A stretch of 6,299 bases of DNA from assembly GCA_028292075.1 (NCBI GenBank), contig JAQGNA010000673.1, positions 1 to 6,299 on the forward strand, read 5' to 3'. The translations under genes were made by a program, and so were the position numbers. Below the pieces are notes generated by a model. It was not told the origin of the DNA and ran no database searches. It saw only the letters and a program-made list of their open reading frames with translations. The stretch comes from Rhodoferax sp. (GTDB taxonomy: Bacteria; Pseudomonadota; Gammaproteobacteria; Burkholderiales; Burkholderiaceae). Shown in pieces: positions 1 through 5,372 of this stretch. Each line of letters starts with the position of its first letter. The stretch's first letter is position 1.

Positions 1-892
1 ACGCGTTTTCTGCCGCTGAGCGCCCGCTGGCGGCCGTCCAGACCTTCAGCGCCTGAACCGTTGCAAATACGTCATGCACGCGCACCACCCGGGCACCGCG
101 CTCCACGGCGATCAGCGCGGCAGCCACGCTCGGAATGAGCCGTTCGTGCAGGCCCACTGTTCCGTGCGTCGCCGGCACGGCCATGGCGGCCAGCGACGAC
201 TTTCGCGACCACGCGGCCATCAGCGGGAATCCCAGTTCGGCCAACTCTGCCTGGCGTTGCAGCATCGAGAAGTTCTGCGCCACGGTTTTGCCGAAACCAG
301 GCCCTGGGTCGAGCAGCACACGCTCCCGAGCCACACCTTGCGCCAGCAATTGCGCGGCCGTCTGCCGCAAAAACGCGGCCACCTGCGCCACGACGTCACC
401 ACTCATGGGTGACAGCTGCATCGACACCGGTTCTCCATGCATGTGCATGACGCAAACGCCACAACGCGAATGCCGTCCCACCACCCCGAGCCCGGTCTGC
501 GACTCACCCTCTGCATGGCCTGGCGGGCGCCAGCGCAGCGCCCACACATCGTTGATGACGTCGGCGCCCAGGTCGAGCACGGCCTGCATGACTTCTGGCT
601 TGTAGGTGTCCACCGAGATCGGAACACCCAGCCTGACCGCCTCGCGCACCACGGGGAGCACCCGGGCCAGCTCTTCCTCCACCGGCAGGGGCGTTGCACC
701 GGGCCGGGTCGATTCGCCACCAATGTCCAAAAGATCGGCGCCCTCGCGCAGCAAGGCCTCGCAATGGCGCAATGCGTCCGCCGTCGTCGCATGCTGGCCG
801 CCGTCCGAGAAGGAATCAGGCGTGACGTTGACGACACCCATGACCCGGGGAACGGTCAGGTCGACTTGAAAGCGTGCGGTTTGCCAGTGCAT
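1..892 (-). CDS. folP: Dihydropteroate synthase (3' end cut by window edge)
   Basis: The enzyme condenses p-aminobenzoate with 6-hydroxymethyl-7,8-dihydropterin pyrophosphate in cytoplasmic folate synthesis and is the sulfonamide target. The frame is open from ATG at 892 to the left edge: 297 codons plus one base (T) of the next codon, so the stop is probably at or just beyond the edge. Family motifs appear in order: GVVNVTPDSFSDGG (residues 19-32, N22 the expected metal ligand), GGESTRPGA (58-66), SVDTYKPE (93-100), MHMHG (149-153), DPGPGFGK (195-202), SRKSSL (229-234) and RVHDV (271-275). A loop at about 120-145 is longer than in E. coli, and MHMH replaces the commoner MHMQ; I believe both are normal for Burkholderiales. 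No clear Shine-Dalgarno precedes the ATG, but no other upstream in-frame start was found near it. It lies 113 bases downstream of ftsH, beyond a terminator. In many proteobacteria glmM follows, but that would be outside this window. Confidence 0.96.
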   Translation of the reverse strand, partial: MHWQTARFQVDLTVPRVMGVVNVTPDSFSDGGQHATTADALRHCEALLREGADLLDIGGESTRPGATPLPVEEELARVLPVVREAVRLGVPISVDTYKPEVMQAVLDLGADVINDVWALRWRPPGHAEGESQTGLGVVGRHSRCGVCVMHMHGEPVSMQLSPMSGDVVAQVAAFLRQTAAQLLAQGVARERVLLDPGPGFGKTVAQNFSMLQRQAELAELGFPLMAAWSRKSSLAAMAVPATHGTVGLHERLIPSVAAALIAVERGARVVRVHDVFATVQALKVWTAASGRSAAENA

Positions 893-963
893 GAGCGATG
901 TTGAAAGAGGACCAACGAATGAGTCGCGTGATGAAGGGGCTCGATGTTGCCGCGCGCAAACGC

Positions 964-986
964 AAAAACGGGGCCAGAGGCCCCGT
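964..986 (-). terminator. Intrinsic terminator after ftsH
   Basis: A perfect 8-bp GC-rich inverted repeat pairs positions 968-975 (acggggcc) with 979-986 (ggccccgt) around a 3-base loop. Read leftward, the direction of ftsH, the stem is followed at once by a run of five T (968-964), then GCG and TTTG. It begins 20 bases after the ftsH stop codon and has the form of a textbook rho-independent terminator. It would end ftsH messages and at least partly insulate folP, which then needs readthrough or its own promoter in the 70 bases that remain. On the plus strand the hairpin has no U-run after it, so it acts in one direction only. Confidence 0.9.
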
Positions 987-1005
987 GTGCTTTCGCTCAG
1001 CCGGA

Positions 1006-2931
1006 TCAGGCAGCTGTGGGCGAAGGCTCCGGCGTCACCGCCGGTGCGCCGCCGCTACCGCCGCTATTGCCGCCGCCACTGGTTGGCGTGCGTGCAACCC
1101 AGTCTTTCGGTGGACGCGGCTCCTTGCCAGCCATGATGTCGTCGAGCTGTTCCGTGTCGATGGTTTCCCATTCCAGCAAGGCCTTCGCCATCGCATGCAT
1201 CTTGTCGCTGTTCTCTTCGATCAGGCGGCGTGCCAGGTTGTACTGTTCGTCGATGATCTTGCGCACTTCGGCGTCGACCTTCTGCATGGTCGATTCGCTC
1301 ATGTTGGTGGTCTTCGTTACCGACCGGCCCAGGAACACTTCGCCTTCATTCTCGGCATAGACCATCGGGCCGAGGGCCTCGGTCATGCCGTAGCGCATCA
1401 CCATGTCACGCGCAATTTGCGTGGCACGCTCGAAGTCGTTGCTGGCACCGGTGGTCATCTGGTGCATGAACACTTCTTCAGCGATACGTCCGCCAAACAA
1501 CATGCTGATCTGGCTCAGCATGAATTCCTTGTCATAGCTGTAGCGGTCTTGTGCAGGCAGGCTCATTGTGACGCCGAGGGCACGACCGCGAGGAATGACG
1601 GTCACCTTGTGGACCGGGTCGCACTTGGGCAGCAACTTGCCGAGCAGCGCGTGACCGGACTCGTGGTATGCCGTGTTGCGGCGCTCTTCCTCGGGCATGA
1701 CCATGCTCTTGCGCTCAGGGCCCATGATGATCTTGTCTTTGGCGCGTTCAAAGTCCTGCATCTCGACCACGCGGGCACTGCGACGTGCGGCCATCAGCGC
1801 GGCTTCATTGCACAGATTGGCCAGGTCGGCACCGGACATACCGGGCGTACCGCGGGCAATCACGCCAGGGTTCACGTCCTGGCCGATGGGTACCTTGCGC
1901 ATGTGAACGCCAAGGATCTGTTCGCGTCCGCGGATGTCGGGCAGCGTCACGTACACCTGGCGGTCGAAACGACCGGGGCGCAGCAGGGCGGCGTCGAGAA
2001 TGTCGGGGCGGTTGGTTGCAGCCACCACAATGACGCCAAGGTTGGTTTCGAAGCCGTCCATCTCGACCAGCATCTGGTTGAGTGTCTGCTCGCGTTCGTC
2101 GTTGCCGCCGCCCAGACCGGCGCCACGTTGGCGGCCGACAGCATCGATTTCGTCGATGAAGATAATGCAGGGTGCGTTCTTCTTGGCGTTGTCGAACATG
2201 TCACGCACTCGGGCCGCGCCCACACCAACGAACATTTCAACGAAGTCGGAACCGGAGATCGAGAAGAAAGGTACCTTGGCCTCGCCGGCGATCGACTTGG
2301 CCAGCAACGTCTTGCCGGTGCCCGGAGGGCCGACCAGCAACAGCCCTCGCGGAATGCGGCCGCCGAGCTTTTGAAACTTTTGAGGGTCTTTCAGAAAGTC
2401 GACGACTTCCTTCACTTCTTCCTTGGCCTCATCGCAGCCCGCGACGTCGGCAAAGGTGACCTGGTTGTTGTTTTCGTCGAGCATGCGCGCCTTGCTCTTG
2501 CCGAAGCTGAAAGCGCCACCCTTGCCGCCGCCTTGCATCTGGCGCATGAAGTAGACCCAAACGCCGATCAGCAGCAGCATGGGACCCCAGCTCACGAGCA
2601 AAGTCATGAGCAGCGAACTTTCTTCGCGTGGCTTGACGTCGAACTTGACGTTGTTGGCGATCAGGTCGCCCACCAAGCCGCGGTCGAGGTAGGTGGCGGT
2701 GGTGCGCACCTTGCGGTCGTCGTTGGTGGTGGCGACGATGTCGGTGCCGCCCTGCCCTTCGGAAATGGTGGCGGCCTTGATCCGCTTGCCACGCACTTCT
2801 TCCAGGAAATCAGAATAGCCCATGTAGCCGGAGCTGACGCTGGTGCGGGTGTCGAACTGTTTGAACACCGTGAACAGCACCATGGCGATCACGAGCCAAA
2901 CGGCAATTTTTGAAAACCACGGATTTTTCAA
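1006..2931 (-). CDS. ftsH: ATP-dependent zinc metalloprotease FtsH
   Basis: FtsH is a hexameric inner-membrane AAA+ protease; in E. coli it degrades misfolded membrane proteins and regulators such as sigma-32 and LpxC. The 641 residues show: membrane segment 1 (about 8-25), a periplasmic domain (about 27-106), membrane segment 2 (about 107-128), Walker A GPPGTGKT (201-208), pore loop MFVGVGA (233-239), Walker B IIFIDE (256-261), second region of homology [20 protein letters not shown] with arginines 318 and 321, zinc motif HESGH (423-427) and the probable third ligand D499 in TGASNDF. All key residues are intact and the length is usual. The tail from about 617 is Gly/Ser/Pro-rich low complexity. 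The start is TTG: no in-frame ATG or GTG lies between it and the upstream in-frame TAA at 3003-3001, and a GGAG sits 6 bases before it. It lies downstream of rlmE on the same strand, as in E. coli, and is followed by a terminator. Confidence 0.98.
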   Translation of the reverse strand: MKNPWFSKIAVWLVIAMVLFTVFKQFDTRTSVSSGYMGYSDFLEEVRGKRIKAATISEGQGGTDIVATTNDDRKVRTTATYLDRGLVGDLIANNVKFDVKPREESSLLMTLLVSWGPMLLLIGVWVYFMRQMQGGGKGGAFSFGKSKARMLDENNNQVTFADVAGCDEAKEEVKEVVDFLKDPQKFQKLGGRIPRGLLLVGPPGTGKTLLAKSIAGEAKVPFFSISGSDFVEMFVGVGAARVRDMFDNAKKNAPCIIFIDEIDAVGRQRGAGLGGGNDEREQTLNQMLVEMDGFETNLGVIVVAATNRPDILDAALLRPGRFDRQVYVTLPDIRGREQILGVHMRKVPIGQDVNPGVIARGTPGMSGADLANLCNEAALMAARRSARVVEMQDFERAKDKIIMGPERKSMVMPEEERRNTAYHESGHALLGKLLPKCDPVHKVTVIPRGRALGVTMSLPAQDRYSYDKEFMLSQISMLFGGRIAEEVFMHQMTTGASNDFERATQIARDMVMRYGMTEALGPMVYAENEGEVFLGRSVTKTTNMSESTMQKVDAEVRKIIDEQYNLARRLIEENSDKMHAMAKALLEWETIDTEQLDDIMAGKEPRPPKDWVARTPTSGGGNSGGSGGAPAVTPEPSPTAA

Positions 2932-3104
2932 GCAAGACTCCGGTAAGGGGGGGCAATGGGGCGCATGCGTCGAGGCACTTGCAGGTACTTGTGTCCGATT
3001 TTAGGCCTTTCAAGCCGGGCTACCGTCCTTTTTACCGCCTCCGGCCATAGGCGCAACAAGGGTTTACGCCGCATTCGAAGCCATTTCCGGACGAATGGCA
3101 TGCC
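2932..3104 (-). promoter_or_regulatory. rlmE-ftsH spacer and ftsH leader; candidate promoter elements only
   Basis: This 173-base spacer holds no gene. Read leftward it contains CTTGAAA (3014-3008), identical to the sigma-32 -35 consensus, but no good -10 lies at the usual 13-15 bases. CCCCATT (2961-2955), like a sigma-32 -10, has no good -35 at the right distance. TAAAAT (3003-2998) differs from the sigma-70 -10 by one base but lacks a recognisable -35. A weak 5-bp hairpin (CGCCT/AGGCG) without a U-run lies near 3036-3053. No terminator separates rlmE from ftsH, so co-transcription is likely. Any promoter here is unproven. Confidence 0.3.
2938..2941 (-). promoter_or_regulatory. Ribosome binding site fixing the TTG start of ftsH
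   Basis: Read leftward, GGAG at 2941-2938 is followed by six bases and then TTG at 2931-2929. The distance is right for a Shine-Dalgarno. Together with the lack of any in-frame ATG or GTG upstream, it decides the start: the first internal ATG is codon 17, inside membrane segment 1. Confidence 0.8.
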
Positions 3105-3782
3105 TCACGGCAGCGGCTTCAGCCCCATGCCGACCAGGAAGGTTTCGGACGATTTGTCGCGCGACGCCTTTGGCTTGATGGGCTTCACGGTGTGAAAGGA
3201 GCGCTTGAACAATTGAACGAGTTCGTTGTAGCCGCTGCCGTGGAACACCTTGACGACGAGCGCGCCCTCGCGCTTCATGTGCTGCTGGCAGAAGTCGACC
3301 GCGATTTCAATCAGTTCGGCCACCCGTGCCGCGTCGACAGAACCCAGCCCGGAAAGGTTGGGCGCCATGTCGGAGACCACAACGTCAGCGAGCCGTCCGG
3401 CCAGCGCCTCGGTCATCTGCCCGAGCACCGCGTCCTCTCGAAAATCGCCCTGGATGAAGGCGACACCCTCAACCGGCTCCATGGGCAGCATGTCCATGGC
3501 GATGATCGTGCCGTTGAGCTCGCCGACCGCCGCGCCGCCGCCGGTGGCGGTTTTGGGCGACAGCTTGCGTCGCACATACTGGCTCCAGGCGCCCGGCGCC
3601 GAGCCAAGATCGACCACCAGATGGCCGGGCTTGATGAGGTGCAGGCTTTCGTCGATTTCCTTCAGCTTGTAGGCCGCACGGGCCCGGTAGCCTTCTCTTT
3701 TAGCCAAAATGACATACGGGTCGTTGACGTGGTCGTTCAACCACGCTTTATTGACTTTCTTGCTTTGTGTTTTGACTTTCAT
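3105..3782 (-). CDS. rlmE: 23S rRNA (uridine-2'-O-)-methyltransferase RlmE
   Basis: Also called FtsJ/RrmJ. It 2'-O-methylates U2552 (E. coli numbering) in the A-loop of 23S rRNA within the 50S particle, using S-adenosylmethionine, and supports late subunit assembly. The 225-residue Rossmann-fold protein shows [13 protein letters not shown] (32-44), the SAM-binding [11 protein letters not shown] (58-68), GDF at 112-114, SDMAPN (137-142), LVVKVF (175-180) and SSETFLVG (211-218). The K-D-K-E catalytic tetrad known from E. coli (K38, D124, K164, E199) maps to K39, D138, K178 and E213, all present. It is about 16 residues longer than the E. coli protein, mainly from a Gly/Ala-rich insertion at about 74-90 after the first SAM motif. 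The ATG at 3782 has AAGGA at 3790-3786, an unusually close spacing of three bases. It is divergent from yhbY across 20 bases and upstream of ftsH, matching the enterobacterial rlmE-ftsH pair. Confidence 0.97.
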   Translation of the reverse strand: MKVKTQSKKVNKAWLNDHVNDPYVILAKREGYRARAAYKLKEIDESLHLIKPGHLVVDLGSAPGAWSQYVRRKLSPKTATGGGAAVGELNGTIIAMDMLPMEPVEGVAFIQGDFREDAVLGQMTEALAGRLADVVVSDMAPNLSGLGSVDAARVAELIEIAVDFCQQHMKREGALVVKVFHGSGYNELVQLFKRSFHTVKPIKPKASRDKSSETFLVGMGLKPLP

Positions 3783-3790
3783 GTGTCCTT

Positions 3791-3797
3791 GATAATA
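3791..3797. promoter_or_regulatory. Candidate shared, nearly symmetric -10 element between rlmE and yhbY
   Basis: The 20-base gap between the two divergent start codons is GC-poor at its centre. Rightward, GATAAT (3791-3796) is one base from the sigma-70 -10 consensus. Leftward, TATTAT (3797-3792) is also one base away. The rightward box ends six bases before the A of the yhbY ATG, where transcription would start. A -35-like TTGACT at 3772-3777 is only 13 bases away, too close for a normal spacer, so this call is tentative. Confidence 0.35.
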
Positions 3798-3802
3798 CGG
3801 CC

Positions 3803-4285
3803 ATGTCCCAAATTCAACTTACCCCCGCCCAACGCAAGGTGCATCGCGCCGAAGCACACCATCTCAACCCGGTGGTCATGATCGGCGGCGACGGCCTCAC
3901 CCCTGCCGTCATCAAGGAAGCCAACCTGGCCCTCAACGCCCACGGCCTGATCAAGGTGCGGGTGTTTTCTGACGACCGCGTCGCCCGCGAGGCGATGTTC
4001 CAGAGCATGGCCGAGGAACTCGGCGCCGCGCCGATCCAGCACATCGGCAAGCTGCTCGTCTTCTGGCGCCCGAAACCCGAGATCACCAAGGTGCGCGCCG
4101 ACGACGAAGACCGCATGCCCGGCCCACGTGACTTCAAGGTGTTGAAGCACAGCACCCGCGGTGGCCAGCGTCCCGAAGTGAAGACGCTGCGTGTGCTGGG
4201 AAACCAGCGCCTGACCGCCGGCGGCAACGTCAAGCGGGCCAAGCCGAAGCCGAAGACAAGCCTGAAGAAGCGCAGCCAGACCTGA
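3803..4285 (+). CDS. yhbY: YhbY-family CRM-domain RNA-binding protein
   Basis: YhbY proteins bind RNA through a CRM domain and associate with pre-50S ribosomal particles; the exact role is still unclear. Residues 5-90 form the CRM domain: [20 protein letters not shown], then [14 protein letters not shown] (27-40, the GxxG-type loop with G28 and G31), KVRV (51-54) and the end motif [10 protein letters not shown] (81-90). The E. coli protein is about 97 residues, so residues 91-160 are an extension. This tail is hydrophilic and strongly basic at its end ([14 protein letters not shown], 144-157), suggesting further nucleic-acid contact; such tails seem common in Burkholderiales. No Shine-Dalgarno precedes the ATG; see the candidate -10 next to it. 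It is divergent from rlmE and convergent with the DUF4149 gene 16 bases away. Its neighbour RlmE also works on the large subunit, so a shared role in 50S maturation is a reasonable inference. Confidence 0.93.
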   Translation: MSQIQLTPAQRKVHRAEAHHLNPVVMIGGDGLTPAVIKEANLALNAHGLIKVRVFSDDRVAREAMFQSMAEELGAAPIQHIGKLLVFWRPKPEITKVRADDEDRMPGPRDFKVLKHSTRGGQRPEVKTLRVLGNQRLTAGGNVKRAKPKPKTSLKKRSQT

Positions 4286-4290
4286 GTCCG

Positions 4291-4319
4291 CCGCGCAGCG
4301 TTCATGCTGCAGCCCGCGG
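4291..4319. other. Imperfect hairpin at the yhbY / DUF4149 convergent junction
   Basis: GCAGC at 4295-4299 pairs with GCTGC at 4306-4310 (six pairs if a G-T wobble is counted, TTCA loop). CCGC at 4291-4294 can pair with GCGG at 4316-4319 across a five-base bulge. It sits over the stop codon of the DUF4149 gene (4304-4302) just after the yhbY stop. Neither strand has a T-run after it, so it is not a standard intrinsic terminator. It may protect 3' ends, mark a rho-dependent end, or be chance. Confidence 0.3.
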
Positions 4320-4727
4320 CTCCCTCGGCATGAGCTTCCAGAGGGTGACGCCAGCGCACAGCCACTGCAGCAGGTACATGCCGCTGCCAACGCTGTGCCA
4401 CAACTTTAGGTTCTCCCGCGCGACGATGCGCGGAGACACTCCGAATTCGTTCAGCAGCGCCAGCAACAGGCCTCCTGCAATGAAGAGCATCGCGGTGGGT
4501 GCCCAGGCCGCCAACCCGCCAGTGCTTCTTGACCGGGACAGCATCAACAGAAGCAATGCGCAGCCCGTGGACAGCCAGGTCTGGGCGGCAAACAACCTCG
4601 CCGCCGTCTGCCCAGCGACGGCCGGGCTGGGCAGGTACACGAACAGCAGCGGCACGACCATGAATCCCACGGCCGTCAGGCTGCCCCACCACAGCGCGGC
4701 GGCAAAAATGGGCAAGCGGGAGATCAT
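4302..4727 (-). CDS. DUF4149-type integral membrane protein, function unknown
   Basis: This 141-residue protein is very hydrophobic, with four likely membrane helices at about 6-30, 52-64, 74-94 and 112-132, and a short basic C-terminus. The opening ALWWGSLTAVGFMVVPLLF, the conserved NEFGVSPRIV (93-102) and LWHSVGSGMYLLQWL (109-123) fit the DUF4149 (TMEM205-like) family, recognised here from memory of such sequences. No catalytic residues can be named and no function is known to me. The start at ATG 4727 is well supported by GGAGG at 4739-4735, seven bases upstream. It lies 51 bases downstream of greA on the same strand with no clear terminator between, so it probably shares the greA transcript. 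In related Burkholderiales I recall a similar gene at this place, which suggests stable linkage but does not explain its role. Confidence 0.8.
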   Translation of the reverse strand: MISRLPIFAAALWWGSLTAVGFMVVPLLFVYLPSPAVAGQTAARLFAAQTWLSTGCALLLLMLSRSRSTGGLAAWAPTAMLFIAGGLLLALLNEFGVSPRIVARENLKLWHSVGSGMYLLQWLCAGVTLWKLMPREPRAAA

Positions 4728-4734
4728 TTCACGC

Positions 4735-4761
4735 CCTCCAAGGTGGCCTGCCGGCTGGAGG
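4735..4761 (-). other. Possible hairpin covering the DUF4149 ribosome binding site
   Basis: Read leftward, CCTCCA (4761-4756) can pair with TGGAGG (4740-4735) around a 15-base loop. The second arm contains the GGAGG Shine-Dalgarno of the DUF4149 gene. Ribosomes finishing greA, whose stop is about 18 bases upstream of the first arm, could open it, giving translational coupling. Six pairs with a long loop is weak, so chance is a real alternative. Confidence 0.25.
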
Positions 4762-4778
4762 CACCGTGATCGGCATGC

Positions 4779-5255
4779 TCAGACGTATTTGACCGCCACG
4801 ACCGCGTAGCGCTTCACGCCACCGGGCGCCTGCACCTCGGCGGTGTCGCCCTCTTCCTTGCCGATCAGCGCGCGGGCGATCGGGCTCGAAATGTTGACCC
4901 GGCCGAGCTTGAGGTCGGCCTCGTCCTCGCCCACGATTTGGTACACCACGGAAGCGCCGGAATCCTCGTCCTCGAGTTCGACGGTGGCGCCAAACACAAC
5001 GCGACCGCCAGCGTCGAGAGCGGACGGGTCGATGATCTGGGCAGTGGAAAGCTTGCCTTCGACTTCCTGAATGCGGCCTTCGATGAAGCCCTGGCGGTCC
5101 TTGGCGGACTCGTATTCAGCGTTTTCGCTCAGGTCGCCCTGCGCACGCGCGTCCGAGATGGCCTGGATGACCCACGGACGGTCCACGGTCTTGAGTTTGT
5201 GCAACTCGGCCTTGAGTGCGTCGGCGCCACGTTTGGTGACTGGGAAGGTTGCCAT
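4779..5255 (-). CDS. greA: Transcription elongation factor GreA
   Basis: GreA enters the secondary channel of RNA polymerase and stimulates cleavage of backtracked RNA, rescuing stalled complexes. The 158 residues match the family's usual length. An N-terminal antiparallel coiled coil spans about 8-75, with the acidic tip GDLSENAEY (40-48) carrying D41 and E44, the pair that helps place Mg2+ in the polymerase active site. The C-terminal FKBP-like domain follows (about 80-158), with FGATVELED, YQIVGEDEAD, ISSPIARALIGKEEGD and the end VKYV. The frame is open 60 bases further upstream to a possible start at 5315, but the MATFPVTKRG start at 5255 is preferred: it gives the normal length and has GGAG at 5267-5264, eight bases before it. 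It lies between carB and the DUF4149 gene on one strand. A hairpin followed by a T-rich run directly before its ribosome binding site may control its expression. Confidence 0.97.
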   Translation of the reverse strand: MATFPVTKRGADALKAELHKLKTVDRPWVIQAISDARAQGDLSENAEYESAKDRQGFIEGRIQEVEGKLSTAQIIDPSALDAGGRVVFGATVELEDEDSGASVVYQIVGEDEADLKLGRVNISSPIARALIGKEEGDTAEVQAPGGVKRYAVVAVKYV

Positions 5256-5263
5256 ATTTGATT

Positions 5264-5267
5264 CTCC
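5264..5267 (-). promoter_or_regulatory. greA ribosome binding site
   Basis: GGAG at 5267-5264 lies eight bases before ATG 5255-5253. It selects the 158-residue start over the in-frame codon 60 bases upstream, whose extension would have to be encoded by the hairpin region. Confidence 0.75.
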
Positions 5268-5301
5268 AAAAGCAAACCGCCGGTCGTTGCCGTCCGGCGG
5301 T
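5268..5301 (-). terminator. Terminator or attenuator hairpin in the carB-greA spacer
   Basis: Read leftward, ACCGCCGG (5301-5294) pairs perfectly with CCGGCGGT (5283-5276) around a 10-base loop, and the stem runs straight into TTTGCTTTT (5276-5268). This has the form of a rho-independent terminator with a T-run broken by GC. It starts 71 bases after the carB stop and ends on the base before the greA Shine-Dalgarno. It could end most carB transcripts, or act as an attenuator for greA. A second small hairpin upstream, GGGC-TTCG-GCCC (5331-5320), carries a stable C(UUCG)G loop. A weak -10-like CATAAT lies at 5345-5340 without a clear -35. Confidence 0.7.
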
Positions 5302-5372
5302 GTGTGGGGTTGCATTTCTGGGCCGAAGCCCTTGCGGTGATTATGCCGTTTTTGCGATGCGCGACCGTTGGC

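Noticed and set aside
220..837. Minus-strand open frames of 144, 86 and 60 codons inside folP, which could suggest a broken folP
   Set aside because: I translated the third minus frame through the whole region: it is uninterrupted from 892 to the left edge with every dihydropteroate synthase motif. The other frames are shadows, and no frameshift exists.
898..2913. A 671-codon open frame on the plus strand covering all of ftsH
   Set aside because: It is the exact antisense of a complete, motif-perfect ftsH. Its predicted protein is rich in His, Ala, Val and Gly with no recognisable domain, as expected from high-GC coding DNA read backwards. Its start lacks a convincing ribosome binding site.
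3751..3777. Two TTGACT boxes (3751-3756 and 3772-3777) as -35 elements for yhbY
   Set aside because: Distances to the GATAAT box are 34 and 13 bases, outside the usual 16-18. Both lie in the rlmE start region, where they encode the Lys/Val-rich N-terminus (antisense of AGTCAA).
3192..3881. A 229-codon plus-strand open frame opposite rlmE
   Set aside because: It runs antisense through rlmE and overlaps the yhbY start in another frame; no family resemblance. It is a codon-bias shadow.
3779..4692. Minus-strand open frames of 203 and 292 codons across yhbY and the DUF4149 gene
   Set aside because: They oppose a clear CRM-domain gene and overlap a membrane protein with a strong Shine-Dalgarno. 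Their Arg/Ala/Leu-rich products show no domain.
5256..5315. A 20-residue N-terminal extension of GreA from a start at 5315
   Set aside because: It would make GreA 178 residues instead of the usual 158, and its DNA is the terminator-like hairpin region. The downstream ATG has a good GGAG.
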